36,182 nt of DNA from a virus. Where the stretch lies: positions 1-36,182 of the IMG/VR virus record IMGVR_UViG_3300013132_000121. One strand, given 5' to 3'. This document shows, piece after piece, positions 6,724-13,345 of this stretch. Position 1 is the first letter of the stretch; each line of letters begins with the position of its first letter. Made by a program: the position numbers and the translations under genes. The notes below the pieces were generated by a model. The model was not told the origin of the DNA. It saw only the letters and a program-made list of their open reading frames with translations, and did no database searches.

Positions 6724-7920
6724 ATGAAGCTATTCAAAGAAGCGGGATTCTATGGCCTATTCAATATCAATCGATCTGCACTAAAGAGCAATGCCAAGGC
6801 AGTACTCGTTAGGATGATTGAGATTTATGAGACTGGAGACACTATAGATCGATCATTCATCAGCTCTTACTCATATATAGGTGAGCTGATACACATGGAC
6901 AGGCAGGCGGTGGCTAGGGCTACAAAAGAGCTGATCGATGAGAGGCTGATCAGCCTAGAGATCAATCAGTCTGCAGGTAATTTAAGTCGATTCACTTTCA
7001 CTCAAGAGCTGCTGTCTCGCTTTGATTTAGGGACGGGCAGATATACAAAAAACGCCAAGAAAATATCCCCCCCTCATATCAAAAATGATATGACCCCTCA
7101 TATCAAAAATGATATGACCCCTCATATCAAAAATGATATGACCCCTCATATCAAAAATGATCACAATATAGAAGACTATATAGATGACTATTTAGAGGAT
7201 AGCTTATTTAATATTTCAATAATGCGTGCGTGCGTGAGTGAGAATCTTTTCATAAAGACAGCGGGCGGGCTAGAATGGAATAAAAACTTTTTGCCCTGTG
7301 AGGATGGATTCGAGAAGCAGGCATCTCATGGAGAGCACTATAAGCGGGATGAAAAAGGCAATCGCATTGTGTCAGATAATGGGATTAAAAATAGAAAGCT
7401 TAGAATGTGTCAGCCCGTATGCGATACATACTTCACGCTAGACGCCTCTATTTTGAGCTATAATCAAAGATCAAGGGCTTTGCTATATCAGCATATAGGT
7501 AGCATGAAAAACAACGCTAAAAATGCCCATTTTTTAATCATCAAAGAAAACGCTCTAAAATCGAGTCTAGGATATCTCATTCATAAGGCTCTGCATTTTG
7601 CAGGTAGCTCACTAGTCATGATCGACTCATGGGAGAATATAGTAAATCAAGAGCTACGCTTTTGGCAGGATTCAAGGAGTAAGCGATCATCAGACTCAAA
7701 ATGTTTTGCTGACAGATCAAAGCCCTATGACATAACGATAATTGTTGATTTTCTGCCCAAGGCGAGAGATGTACAAAGTCAAGTCTTGCGTGATCTGGTG
7801 ACACATGACAAGCCTATCATATTTATCACTACTGCTATCGATGAAAACGCATTTGAATTTAGGGGCGATAACTTCCTAAAGGCATTTCAAGACAAGACTA
7901 CTCTAATCGAATTAAGCTGA
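6724..7920 (+). CDS. Replication initiator: winged-helix domain plus degenerate AAA+-like C-terminal domain, carries iterons
   Basis: ATG 6724 has AAGGA seven bases upstream and gives 398 residues; an ATG at 6688 is not preceded by a site. Residues about 18-95 look like a winged helix-turn-helix (SYIGELIHMDRQAVARATKE, then DERLISLEI) as in lambda O-type and other phage initiators. Residues 117-146 repeat PHIKNDMT, which is simply the coding of iterons at 7072-7161. The C-terminal part has FLIIKENALKSSLG where a P-loop would be, ITIIVDFLPK like Walker B (338-346) and KPIIFITT like sensor 1, suggesting a helicase-loader-type AAA+ fold that has lost its P-loop. That last point is inference. The gene converges on the dCMP deaminase gene and overlaps it by 23 bases. 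Confidence 0.75.
   Translation: MKLFKEAGFYGLFNINRSALKSNAKAVLVRMIEIYETGDTIDRSFISSYSYIGELIHMDRQAVARATKELIDERLISLEINQSAGNLSRFTFTQELLSRFDLGTGRYTKNAKKISPPHIKNDMTPHIKNDMTPHIKNDMTPHIKNDHNIEDYIDDYLEDSLFNISIMRACVSENLFIKTAGGLEWNKNFLPCEDGFEKQASHGEHYKRDEKGNRIVSDNGIKNRKLRMCQPVCDTYFTLDASILSYNQRSRALLYQHIGSMKNNAKNAHFLIIKENALKSSLGYLIHKALHFAGSSLVMIDSWENIVNQELRFWQDSRSKRSSDSKCFADRSKPYDITIIVDFLPKARDVQSQVLRDLVTHDKPIIFITTAIDENAFEFRGDNFLKAFQDKTTLIELS
7072..7161 (+). repeat. Iterons: 24-bp tandem repeat, three full copies and a partial fourth
   Basis: The repeat period is exactly 24 bp, with units at 7072-7095, 7096-7119 and 7120-7143 and an 18-base partial unit at 7144-7161. Each unit holds the inverted repeat CATATCA-AAAA-TGATATG (first at 7075-7092); the fourth copy loses the end of the right arm. 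Copies are identical where complete. The period is a multiple of three, so the gene stays open. Its place inside the initiator gene is that of the lambda iterons inside gene O. Confidence 0.95.
7072..7232. other. ori: Putative phage replication origin (iterons plus AT-rich stretch)
   Basis: The iterons are followed at once by an AT-rich stretch (about 7161-7232) with runs such as AATATAGAAG, CTATATAGATG and TTATTTAATATTTC. The order iterons then AT-rich unwinding region, inside an initiator gene and beside a divergently transcribed helicase operon, copies the lambda origin plan. No DnaA-box or primer promoter was identified. Confidence 0.6.
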
Positions 7921-8341
7921 TCCCATGAGCTGATAGATAGTCCTCGCCCGTACTAGTCCATCTCTGCCCGCCCCGATAATAGACTGTCTTAATCCCTGAT
8001 TGAATAATGACCTTAGAGCAGATGAGGCAGGGCGGGGCAGTGATCACAATGCAGGCATCAGCCAAGGCGATACCCTCATAGACGGCATTGGCTATCGCAT
8101 TGATCTCTGCATGGATACAACCAACTTCAATTCTCTCACCGCTAGGTATGCCTAGCCTATCCCTATCGCAGCATGATCCCCCGCATAAAATCGATTCACT
8201 TTTGCGAGCCTGCCCATTGTATCCAGTGGACAAGACAGCCTTGCGATCTGCCCTAAAAATTACCGCTCCCACCTTTGCTCTTGGGCAGGGCGATTGCTTT
8301 GATATCGTGCGAGCTACCTCATCCCATATATCAACACTCAT
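7898..8341 (-). CDS. Deoxycytidylate (dCMP) deaminase
   Basis: ATG 8341 has AAGGA eight bases upstream and gives 147 residues; the longer open frame upstream to 8395 lies inside the neighbouring gene and lacks a site. The zinc and catalytic motif is HAEINA with PPCLICSKVII, the H-A-E and P-C-x-x-C pattern of the cytidine/deoxycytidylate deaminase family. CGGSCCDRDR upstream resembles the extra structural zinc ligands of phage T4-type dCMP deaminases. The enzyme turns dCMP into dUMP, the substrate of the ThyX made from the same operon. It is the last gene of that operon and overlaps the transglycosylase gene by 11 bases. Confidence 0.9.
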   Translation of the reverse strand: MSVDIWDEVARTISKQSPCPRAKVGAVIFRADRKAVLSTGYNGQARKSESILCGGSCCDRDRLGIPSGERIEVGCIHAEINAIANAVYEGIALADACIVITAPPCLICSKVIIQSGIKTVYYRGGQRWTSTGEDYLSAHGISLIRLE

Positions 8342-8765
8342 AGCAGAAATCCTTATCCGATCCATGCCTGCATTCGAGCTCACGAGCAAGAGCAATGATC
8401 ATTTTAGATCGCCTGCCACACACGCCCTTATTGCCCATAGCATATCTGCCAAGAGCAAGGCAGATCCCTGTAGATCTATCCATCCAGTATCTCAAGGCGA
8501 TCATGCCCGCTTCTATATCCGAGCAGTGCTGGCAGTCAATAAATTTTCGCTTTACCTGCATAGGACCTACCGCCCCATGAGACGATATCACTTTTCTATC
8601 AAATCTGCTCTCATGGTATGCCAAGGCAACGGCAACATAGGCATCGATTTTATACTCCATTGCAAGTCGTGCCACCTCTTGGCAGGTATCAACTCGATGA
8701 GCTGATGGGACAGGCTCTGCCATGCTAGCGAGGTATAGGCACACGCCTAAAAAGTCATTCATCAT
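8331..8765 (-). CDS. Lytic transglycosylase (SLT-type muramidase fold)
   Basis: This 144-residue protein has the transglycosylase signature: the catalytic-type HESRFD with Glu52, then GAVGPMQV (65-72) and ALGRYAMG (104-111), matching the ES-GLMQ-AYN pattern of the SLT family. Such enzymes cleave the glycan of peptidoglycan non-hydrolytically. The first 20 residues are weakly hydrophobic (FLGVCLYLASMA) and could act as a poor signal or anchor. Cysteines are frequent (nine). The gene overlaps the zinc-ribbon gene before it and the dCMP deaminase gene after it, so it is made in a nucleotide-metabolism operon rather than the lysis or tail operon, which is unusual. Confidence 0.8.
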   Translation of the reverse strand: MMNDFLGVCLYLASMAEPVPSAHRVDTCQEVARLAMEYKIDAYVAVALAYHESRFDRKVISSHGAVGPMQVKRKFIDCQHCSDIEAGMIALRYWMDRSTGICLALGRYAMGNKGVCGRRSKMIIALARELECRHGSDKDFCYEC

Positions 8766-8928
8766 CGTCTTCTATCTCCTCATCGGGATCTAGTGTGTCA
8801 TCTAAAAAATCATCGTCGTACGATTGACGATAGACGGTAGCTACGCACTCAGCACAAAAGCTATATTCAAAGCCCTGTAGGTGGTCTAGCCCTTGGAGTC
8901 TGCCTCCGCATTTGATACATCTTGACAT
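8755..8928 (-). CDS. 57-residue zinc-ribbon protein with acidic tail
   Basis: This small gene starts at ATG 8928 inside the 3' end of thyX and has GGAG eight bases upstream. It ends at 8755 and overlaps the next start by 11 bases. The product begins MSRCIKCGG and has FCAEC about 18 residues later, giving two CxxC knuckles of a zinc ribbon. The last 20 residues are almost all acidic (DDDFLDDTLDPDEEIEDDDE). Tight overlaps on both sides, a good ribosome binding site and the paired cysteines argue that it is real. The acidic tail could mimic DNA or bind a basic partner; its function is unknown. Confidence 0.75.
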   Translation of the reverse strand: MSRCIKCGGRLQGLDHLQGFEYSFCAECVATVYRQSYDDDFLDDTLDPDEEIEDDDE

Positions 8929-9587
8929 CTAATCAACTCCATAGATCGAGGGAAATAAATGCGGGCTAAGTTTAGCACAGCCTCAGCAAAATCTCTCATC
9001 TCTTTTTGGGCGTGATCGTCAAGTCTCAGCTCAATGAAATTCATCACAGCCTGCAGACTCGCAGTCCATATCGCTTTAGAGTACATCCCCACAGGTAGCA
9101 TGACACGAGCCTGCTCACGACATACGCCCATATCGATCAGTTTAGCGTAGTTTCTATAGGCGACCTCATAGGATTCATCTAAAAGGGCGGTGGCCTTGAG
9201 CTGCTCGTCTCTTGGTAGGATGCCCAAGGACGACTGCTTATTTTTGCTATCCTGCAGTCTCCACAGCACAGGGCGAAAGGCTTCACTCTCGCCCATATCA
9301 ACATACCTAGCCGAGATCTCATTCCAAGAGCAACCAACCTGATGTTTCATCCACTGCCTTAAAACGAAAATCGGAGCGGATATCTCAAAGCGGATTGACG
9401 CATGACGAAAAGGGCTAGTGTGCTTATTTGCCCATAGATATCGCAGTAGCTTCTCATCCCTCTCTGTCCACTCCTTGCTCTCCTTGTCATAGCTGACTCG
9501 TGCCGTATTTACGATCATAAGATCACTGCCTAGCACGCATCCATCGCCCACTCGCACATAGCCGTCGTGTACAAAAATTTGGTTCAT
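8886..9587 (-). CDS. thyX: Flavin-dependent thymidylate synthase ThyX
   Basis: This 233-residue enzyme methylates dUMP to dTMP with FAD and methylenetetrahydrofolate. The ThyX region runs from HTSPFRHASIRFEI (56-69) through LRQWMKHQVGCSWNEISARY (76-95). The classical RHRxxSxNExSxRY appears in the variant K-H-Q-V-G-C-S-W-N-E-I-S-x-R-Y, a form I recall from other phage ThyX proteins. ARVMLPVGMYSKAIWTASLQ and IELRLDDHAQKEMR are the usual C-terminal folate/dUMP-site segments. ATG 9587 has AAAGG eight bases upstream. It heads an operon with a zinc ribbon, a transglycosylase and dCMP deaminase, under a promoter at 9609-9637. Confidence 0.93.
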   Translation of the reverse strand: MNQIFVHDGYVRVGDGCVLGSDLMIVNTARVSYDKESKEWTERDEKLLRYLWANKHTSPFRHASIRFEISAPIFVLRQWMKHQVGCSWNEISARYVDMGESEAFRPVLWRLQDSKNKQSSLGILPRDEQLKATALLDESYEVAYRNYAKLIDMGVCREQARVMLPVGMYSKAIWTASLQAVMNFIELRLDDHAQKEMRDFAEAVLNLARIYFPRSMELIRCQDVSNAEADSKG

Positions 9588-9591
9588 TTGC

Positions 9592-9620
9592 TTGACCTTT
9601 CACTAGATTTTATATAGAAT
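9592..9620 (+). promoter_or_regulatory. Promoter of the SSB-terminase operon
   Basis: TTGACC (9592-9597) and TAGAAT (9615-9620) are 17 bases apart, each matching the sigma-70 consensus at five of six positions. Transcription would start near 9627 and reach the SSB ATG at 9681. It overlaps the opposite-strand thyX promoter. Confidence 0.6.
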
Positions 9621-9637
9621 GTTTTAGAATCTTCTAA
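9609..9637 (-). promoter_or_regulatory. Promoter of the thyX operon, overlapping the SSB promoter
   Basis: On the minus strand TTAGAA (9637-9632) and TATAAA (9614-9609) are 17 bases apart. The -35 box is part of a 14-bp inverted repeat TTAGAATCTTCTAA (9624-9637). Because this box lies just downstream of the SSB -10 box, the two divergent promoters probably interfere or share an operator. Confidence 0.55.
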
Positions 9638-9680
9638 TTAGATTTGCACTTATCAGTATAACACAAATCAAGGATAAATC

Positions 9681-9992
9681 ATGATTAACAGCATCACACT
9701 AGCAGGCAGAGCGGGCAAGGATTTTATTCTAAAGCCCATCGGTACAACACTAAACAAGGCAGTGGGCACTATCGCATATCAAAACAGAAAAGACAGCCCG
9801 GTAAGTTGGTTTAATGTTGATATCGTTTCTTTTGGGACTGATCCCACAGCTCGCAAGGCGTCTGAGCAAATCAAAAAGGGCGATCTCGTTCTGGTCGAGG
9901 GCAAGATGCTATCTAATACCTCCGAGGACGGTAAAACATACTGGAAGCTCGAGGCTCACAGTTTCAACCTCATCAATAAGGAGCAGGCATGA
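9681..9992 (+). CDS. ssb: Single-stranded DNA-binding protein
   Basis: This 103-residue OB-fold protein starts MINSITLAGRAGKDF, the usual first strand of bacterial and phage SSB (N-x-x-x-L-x-G-R-x-G). WFNVDIV follows at about 42-48, then KGDLVLVEGKM at about 66-76 and KTYWKLEAHSF at about 84-94. It is shorter than cellular SSB and has no acidic C-terminal tip, so it may not recruit host SSB partners. AAGGA precedes the ATG. The next gene starts inside its stop (ATGA). It heads the operon that contains the terminase genes, which is less usual than placement with recT. Confidence 0.85.
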   Translation: MINSITLAGRAGKDFILKPIGTTLNKAVGTIAYQNRKDSPVSWFNVDIVSFGTDPTARKASEQIKKGDLVLVEGKMLSNTSEDGKTYWKLEAHSFNLINKEQA

Positions 9993-10216
9993 AAAAAATT
10001 AAACGATCAAGTCATACTCTCTATCTATCGAGCAAACTGATCGATAAGCTCAATGAGCTCGCAGATACCATCAGCTCGAGCCCGTCAAAAATCATCGAGG
10101 CTTGCGTTGTCGATATTGTCGATGACAAGGCATCACGCATCAAGGCCTTTATCGAGACGGTCGATGTCGAGGACAGTATCGAGAGAATCAGCGATCGAAT
10201 CTATAAGGGAGAATAA
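9989..10216 (+). CDS. Ribbon-helix-helix DNA-binding protein (CopG/MetJ-Arc type)
   Basis: This 75-residue protein overlaps the SSB stop by four bases. Residues 8-42 fit a ribbon-helix-helix: a beta strand HTLYLSSKLIDKL, a helix, the turn TISSSPSKII and a second helix. Such dimers bind operator DNA through the strand. The C-terminal part is charged and helical. The place between ssb and terS suggests control of this operon or of late genes, possibly through the inverted repeat at 9624-9637; this is inference. Confidence 0.65.
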   Translation: MKKIKRSSHTLYLSSKLIDKLNELADTISSSPSKIIEACVVDIVDDKASRIKAFIETVDVEDSIERISDRIYKGE

Positions 10217-10217
10217 A

Positions 10218-10724
10218 ATGGGCATAGACGACAGGATCAAAAAGCGAAAGCAGGTTGAAGCTGTCGATGAGACGGCAGAGATCGCCCCGCCTGTAAAGCA
10301 AGACGCCCCCAAGAAGACAGTCGCCGACTCGAGAAAAGAAAAGGTTCTCTTCTTCATCTCCGAGGGCATGAGCCTGCGACAAGCTTCAATCATGGCGGGC
10401 GTCGATCCCGCTACGATATACAAATACAAGACGCACGATCCTAGCTTTATCATAGAGGTCGAGCAGGCTAGACTAGCATATCGCATGAGGCTAGTCGACA
10501 AGGTGAAGCTCGCTAGTGAGACGGATTGGCGTGCTGCCAAGTTTCTGCTCGAAACTCAATTCGCAAGTGAATTCGGACCAACGCAACAGATCGAAATCAC
10601 TACAGACAAACCTAAATCAATCGTGATCGATATGGTCAATCAGATCAAGGGGATAGAACATGATAAGCCTAGTGAACAGGCAGACGCACAACCAAGCGAT
10701 CCCATGGACGATGATCAAGGCTGA
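10218..10724 (+). CDS. terS: Terminase small subunit
   Basis: ATG 10218 has AAGGGAG upstream and gives 168 residues. An open frame extends upstream to 10053 but overlaps the previous gene in another frame and is rejected. Residues about 38-80 hold a helix-turn-helix (SLRQASIMAGVDPATIYKYK), followed by helices (EQARLAYRMRLVDKVKLA) and DWRAAKFLLETQFASEFG. That final motif is typical of phage small terminases and related packaging-initiation proteins. The last 20 residues are acidic and polar. The large subunit follows after two intervening genes, so pairing is by position and motif. The first sigma-like gene starts inside its 3' end. Confidence 0.75.
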   Translation: MGIDDRIKKRKQVEAVDETAEIAPPVKQDAPKKTVADSRKEKVLFFISEGMSLRQASIMAGVDPATIYKYKTHDPSFIIEVEQARLAYRMRLVDKVKLASETDWRAAKFLLETQFASEFGPTQQIEITTDKPKSIVIDMVNQIKGIEHDKPSEQADAQPSDPMDDDQG

Positions 10725-11283
10725 GGATGGCTATATCTTTGATCTCAATGATGCAGAAAACCAAGAGACAGTCAAAAGCATTGTGAAAAACTCATTTAAG
10801 GGGCGTGGTGGCTACGATGAGGATCATCTAGCAGGCTTCTATATCGAGCTAGAAAAATGCCTTAAAAAATCGTATGGCTTTAAAGATCGAGGTCGCATTT
10901 TAGGATACATTCGAGCCGTCGCCCGCTTTCACTATTTGACAGATTATCTCAGCCCTAAGAGACGCATAAAATATGAGGTGGCAAACGCTATCATCATAAA
11001 CGCCGATTCATACAGCGACTACGATTTAGACGCCTACTACATGGATCATGCGTCAATCGATACGACAAGCCCCGAGAGCTCAATCTTGATCGCCCTAGAT
11101 ATGCAGGGTTTTCTATCTAGGCTAGATGATGATGATATGCCACTGATAGAGCTGATGATACAGGGACATGGATATGCAGAGACCGCCAAGGAGCTTGGCG
11201 TCAACGCAAATTCTTTATTTACAGGCACGCATCGCCTCAGAAAAAGACTACAAGCAAGCTGGGCTAAAAGATACCAAGCCTAA
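10660..11283 (+). CDS. ECF-sigma-factor-like protein, copy 1 of a tandem pair
   Basis: This 207-residue protein starts inside terS; the start is confirmed by alignment with the next gene (MISLVN versus MINLMN). Residues about 52-108 resemble sigma region 2, with RILGYIRAVARFHYLTDYL followed by basic SPKRRIKYE. The C-terminal part (about 155-200) resembles region 4, with a helix-turn-helix in LIELMIQGHGYAETAKELG and HRLRKRLQ. The overall size matches ECF sigma factors. It could redirect host RNA polymerase to late promoters, or be a terminase accessory protein that reuses the HTH. Its N-terminal 35 residues are nearly the same as those of copy 2. Assignment is by pattern only. Confidence 0.55.
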   Translation: MISLVNRQTHNQAIPWTMIKAEDGYIFDLNDAENQETVKSIVKNSFKGRGGYDEDHLAGFYIELEKCLKKSYGFKDRGRILGYIRAVARFHYLTDYLSPKRRIKYEVANAIIINADSYSDYDLDAYYMDHASIDTTSPESSILIALDMQGFLSRLDDDDMPLIELMIQGHGYAETAKELGVNANSLFTGTHRLRKRLQASWAKRYQA

Positions 11284-11319
11284 CGGCCATAAAAAACACA
11301 AAAAATCCAAGGACGCAAA

Positions 11320-11991
11320 ATGATAAACCTAATGAACAAAAAGAAAAAGATCGAGCCTAGCCCATGGACATTGATCAAGGCAGAGGATGGATTCGTCTTT
11401 GATCTCAATGATGCAGAAAATCAGGAGACCATAGAGAAGATGCTAAACAAATCTTTTAAGGGAAGATCGGGATATAGCGATGATCATCTTGTGGGATACT
11501 ACATCCTGCTCGAGAGATACCTAAAGCAAGCCAAGGCTTTTGAGAGTCGTGAACGCATCCTAGGATATCTAAAAGCAGTCGCAAGGATTCACTATCTATC
11601 AGGCTTTCTTAATTCAAGGCGACGATCAAAATATGAGATCTCAAGTGCTGATATCATGGGCGTAATGCAAAAGGGAACGCCCATCGCTCCACGCAGAGAC
11701 TACCAGAGTCAAGCGGGCTATACCGATCAACAGCTCGATTCATTCTATTCAAAAAATGCAGATGTTAAGTCGATGACCATAGAAGAGTCAATAATCCTTG
11801 GCATCGACCTAGAGAGGCTATTAGACGCCGTCCATGAAAAAGATAAACATATGCTAGATCTCATCATCACTGGTCATCGTCATGTCGACATCGCACAGGA
11901 CATGGGACTAAAAGAGAATACCGCCTCTACCATGGTCAAGAGACTTAAAGGCAAGCTGTCCACTGCATGGAGAGAGCAATATGAAGCTTAA
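11320..11991 (+). CDS. ECF-sigma-factor-like protein, copy 2 of a tandem pair
   Basis: This 223-residue paralogue lies 36 bases after copy 1; AAGGACG precedes its ATG. Shared features include PWTLIKAEDGFVFDLNDAEN at 15-34, a region-2-like helix set with RILGYLKAVARIHYLSGFL and basic NSRRRSK (79-104), and a region-4-like helix-turn-helix MLDLIITGHRHVDIAQDMG (178-196) followed by VKRLKGKL. It has about 16 extra residues in the linker between the two parts. The 3' end overlaps the terL start by 11 bases. Two diverged copies suggest separate promoter targets or timing; direct function is unproven. Confidence 0.6.
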   Translation: MINLMNKKKKIEPSPWTLIKAEDGFVFDLNDAENQETIEKMLNKSFKGRSGYSDDHLVGYYILLERYLKQAKAFESRERILGYLKAVARIHYLSGFLNSRRRSKYEISSADIMGVMQKGTPIAPRRDYQSQAGYTDQQLDSFYSKNADVKSMTIEESIILGIDLERLLDAVHEKDKHMLDLIITGHRHVDIAQDMGLKENTASTMVKRLKGKLSTAWREQYEA

Positions 11992-13345
11992 TGAATTACA
12001 GATGAATCTCATCAAAGCCCTGCTTCTATCGAGCGATAATTTTATCGCCGTTCGTGCAGGCTGGGGCAGTGGCAAGACTTCTGCCCTAGTCTTTGCCTTG
12101 GCAGCATGGGCAGAAGCTCATCCCTCTCTATCTAGCCTACTGATCACAGATACGGCGGGCAGATATAGGCAAGTACTCGCTCCCGAAATTCAAAAATGGC
12201 TAGGCGATGAGGGATGGATATATCATGCACTCGAGGGCAAATGGACTGCCCCTAATGGCCATGTCGTATGGACTCGCTCCTATTTTAGACCGGGCACGCA
12301 AGACGCATCACAAAATAGCCTTGAAGGGCTTAACATTACTAGCGGGCTCGCAGTCATCGATGAGTGTCAGATGCTGACCGAGGAGGTCGCCTATAAAGCC
12401 CTTGGTCGTCTCCGATCAGGACCAACGCCCAAGCTGATCATGGTCGGTCTGCCCGTGTGGGATGCGTGGTGGGTAAAGATGGCAGAGAAAGCGGGATGCA
12501 ATCCCCTTTTTTTTACTAGCTATGTTAATCAGGACAACCTGTCCGCAGACTGGTTCGAGGCGACTAAAAATTTACCTGAGGACGAGAGACGGGCGATGAT
12601 TGAAAATATGCCCATGCCACCAAGCGGGATGATCTATAAGGAATGGTCTATGAGTCATGTCATCAAAGGATGGCAGTATCGCCCAGAGTACAGCGGTCGA
12701 ATTGCGATCGACTTTGGCTTTAGAAAACCAAGCGTTTTGATCTTAGTTCATGATCCATCTCTGCAGGCTGATGTCATCTGTGCAGAAATCAATCCACAGG
12801 AAATCACGCTCAAAGAGCTAGCATCTTTGATCCTGCAGAAAGCCTGCCCCCGAGAGCTGTCAAATAAATATCCTAATCGCATCTTGCTAGACGGGGCAAG
12901 CGGGGATAAGGCTGGCTCTGCCCGTAGCGATCGCACTGCTCAATCAGCTTTCAAAGAGCTCAAAGAGTCTCCCGAGAATGGCGGTATCGGGATGCCTTTT
13001 AGATGGTGCACTGATCCGATCAAGACGGATGTCATGAACGGGATTCAACGCACTAAAAGGCTGATCGCTCAAAAGAAAATCTTATGTACTCAAGAGGTAT
13101 GGGACGCAGAAGCAAGCGGGAACAGCTTTAGAAAGGCGATACTAGGCTACGCATGGGACGGCAAGGAGTCGCCTAAAAAAGACGGCAAGGAAGATCCGCT
13201 CGATGCCCTGAGATACGATGTTATAAATTGGTCGTGGCGTGATACAGATCTCCCTGATAGGACTATCCCTATCGATCATAGCGACAAGGCAATAGCCATT
13301 ATCGAGCAAAGAAGACAACTCAATCGAGATTTGAGGAGGTTTTAG
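11981..13345 (+). CDS. terL: Terminase large subunit
   Basis: This 454-residue packaging motor has an ATPase part with Walker A RAGWGSGKT (25-33) and Walker B GLAVIDECQ (122-130), and a nuclease part. The nuclease acidic residues are Asp244 in RIAIDFGF, Asp304 in ILLDGASGDK and the Asp405/Asp408 pair in KEDPLDALRYD, the RNase H-like metal site of terminases. It drives DNA into proheads through the portal and cuts concatemers. ATG 11981 has GGAGAGAG upstream and overlaps the previous gene. Confidence 0.93.
   Translation: MKLNELQMNLIKALLLSSDNFIAVRAGWGSGKTSALVFALAAWAEAHPSLSSLLITDTAGRYRQVLAPEIQKWLGDEGWIYHALEGKWTAPNGHVVWTRSYFRPGTQDASQNSLEGLNITSGLAVIDECQMLTEEVAYKALGRLRSGPTPKLIMVGLPVWDAWWVKMAEKAGCNPLFFTSYVNQDNLSADWFEATKNLPEDERRAMIENMPMPPSGMIYKEWSMSHVIKGWQYRPEYSGRIAIDFGFRKPSVLILVHDPSLQADVICAEINPQEITLKELASLILQKACPRELSNKYPNRILLDGASGDKAGSARSDRTAQSAFKELKESPENGGIGMPFRWCTDPIKTDVMNGIQRTKRLIAQKKILCTQEVWDAEASGNSFRKAILGYAWDGKESPKKDGKEDPLDALRYDVINWSWRDTDLPDRTIPIDHSDKAIAIIEQRRQLNRDLRRF

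Noticed and set aside
7072-7161. CRISPR-like array
   Set aside because: The repeats are directly adjacent with no variable spacers, carry inverted repeats and lie in a coding gene; iterons explain them.
8088-8705. 205-codon plus-strand open frame
   Set aside because: It is antisense to dCMP deaminase and transglycosylase, both with clear catalytic motifs.
10053-10217. Upstream extension of the small terminase
   Set aside because: It overlaps the ribbon-helix-helix gene in another frame and the strong AAGGGAG is just before ATG 10218.
12926-12933. HIP1 octamer GCGATCGC as a cyanobacterial host signature
   Set aside because: I noticed only a single clear copy; the enriched word is GATC, so a cyanobacterial host is not supported by this.
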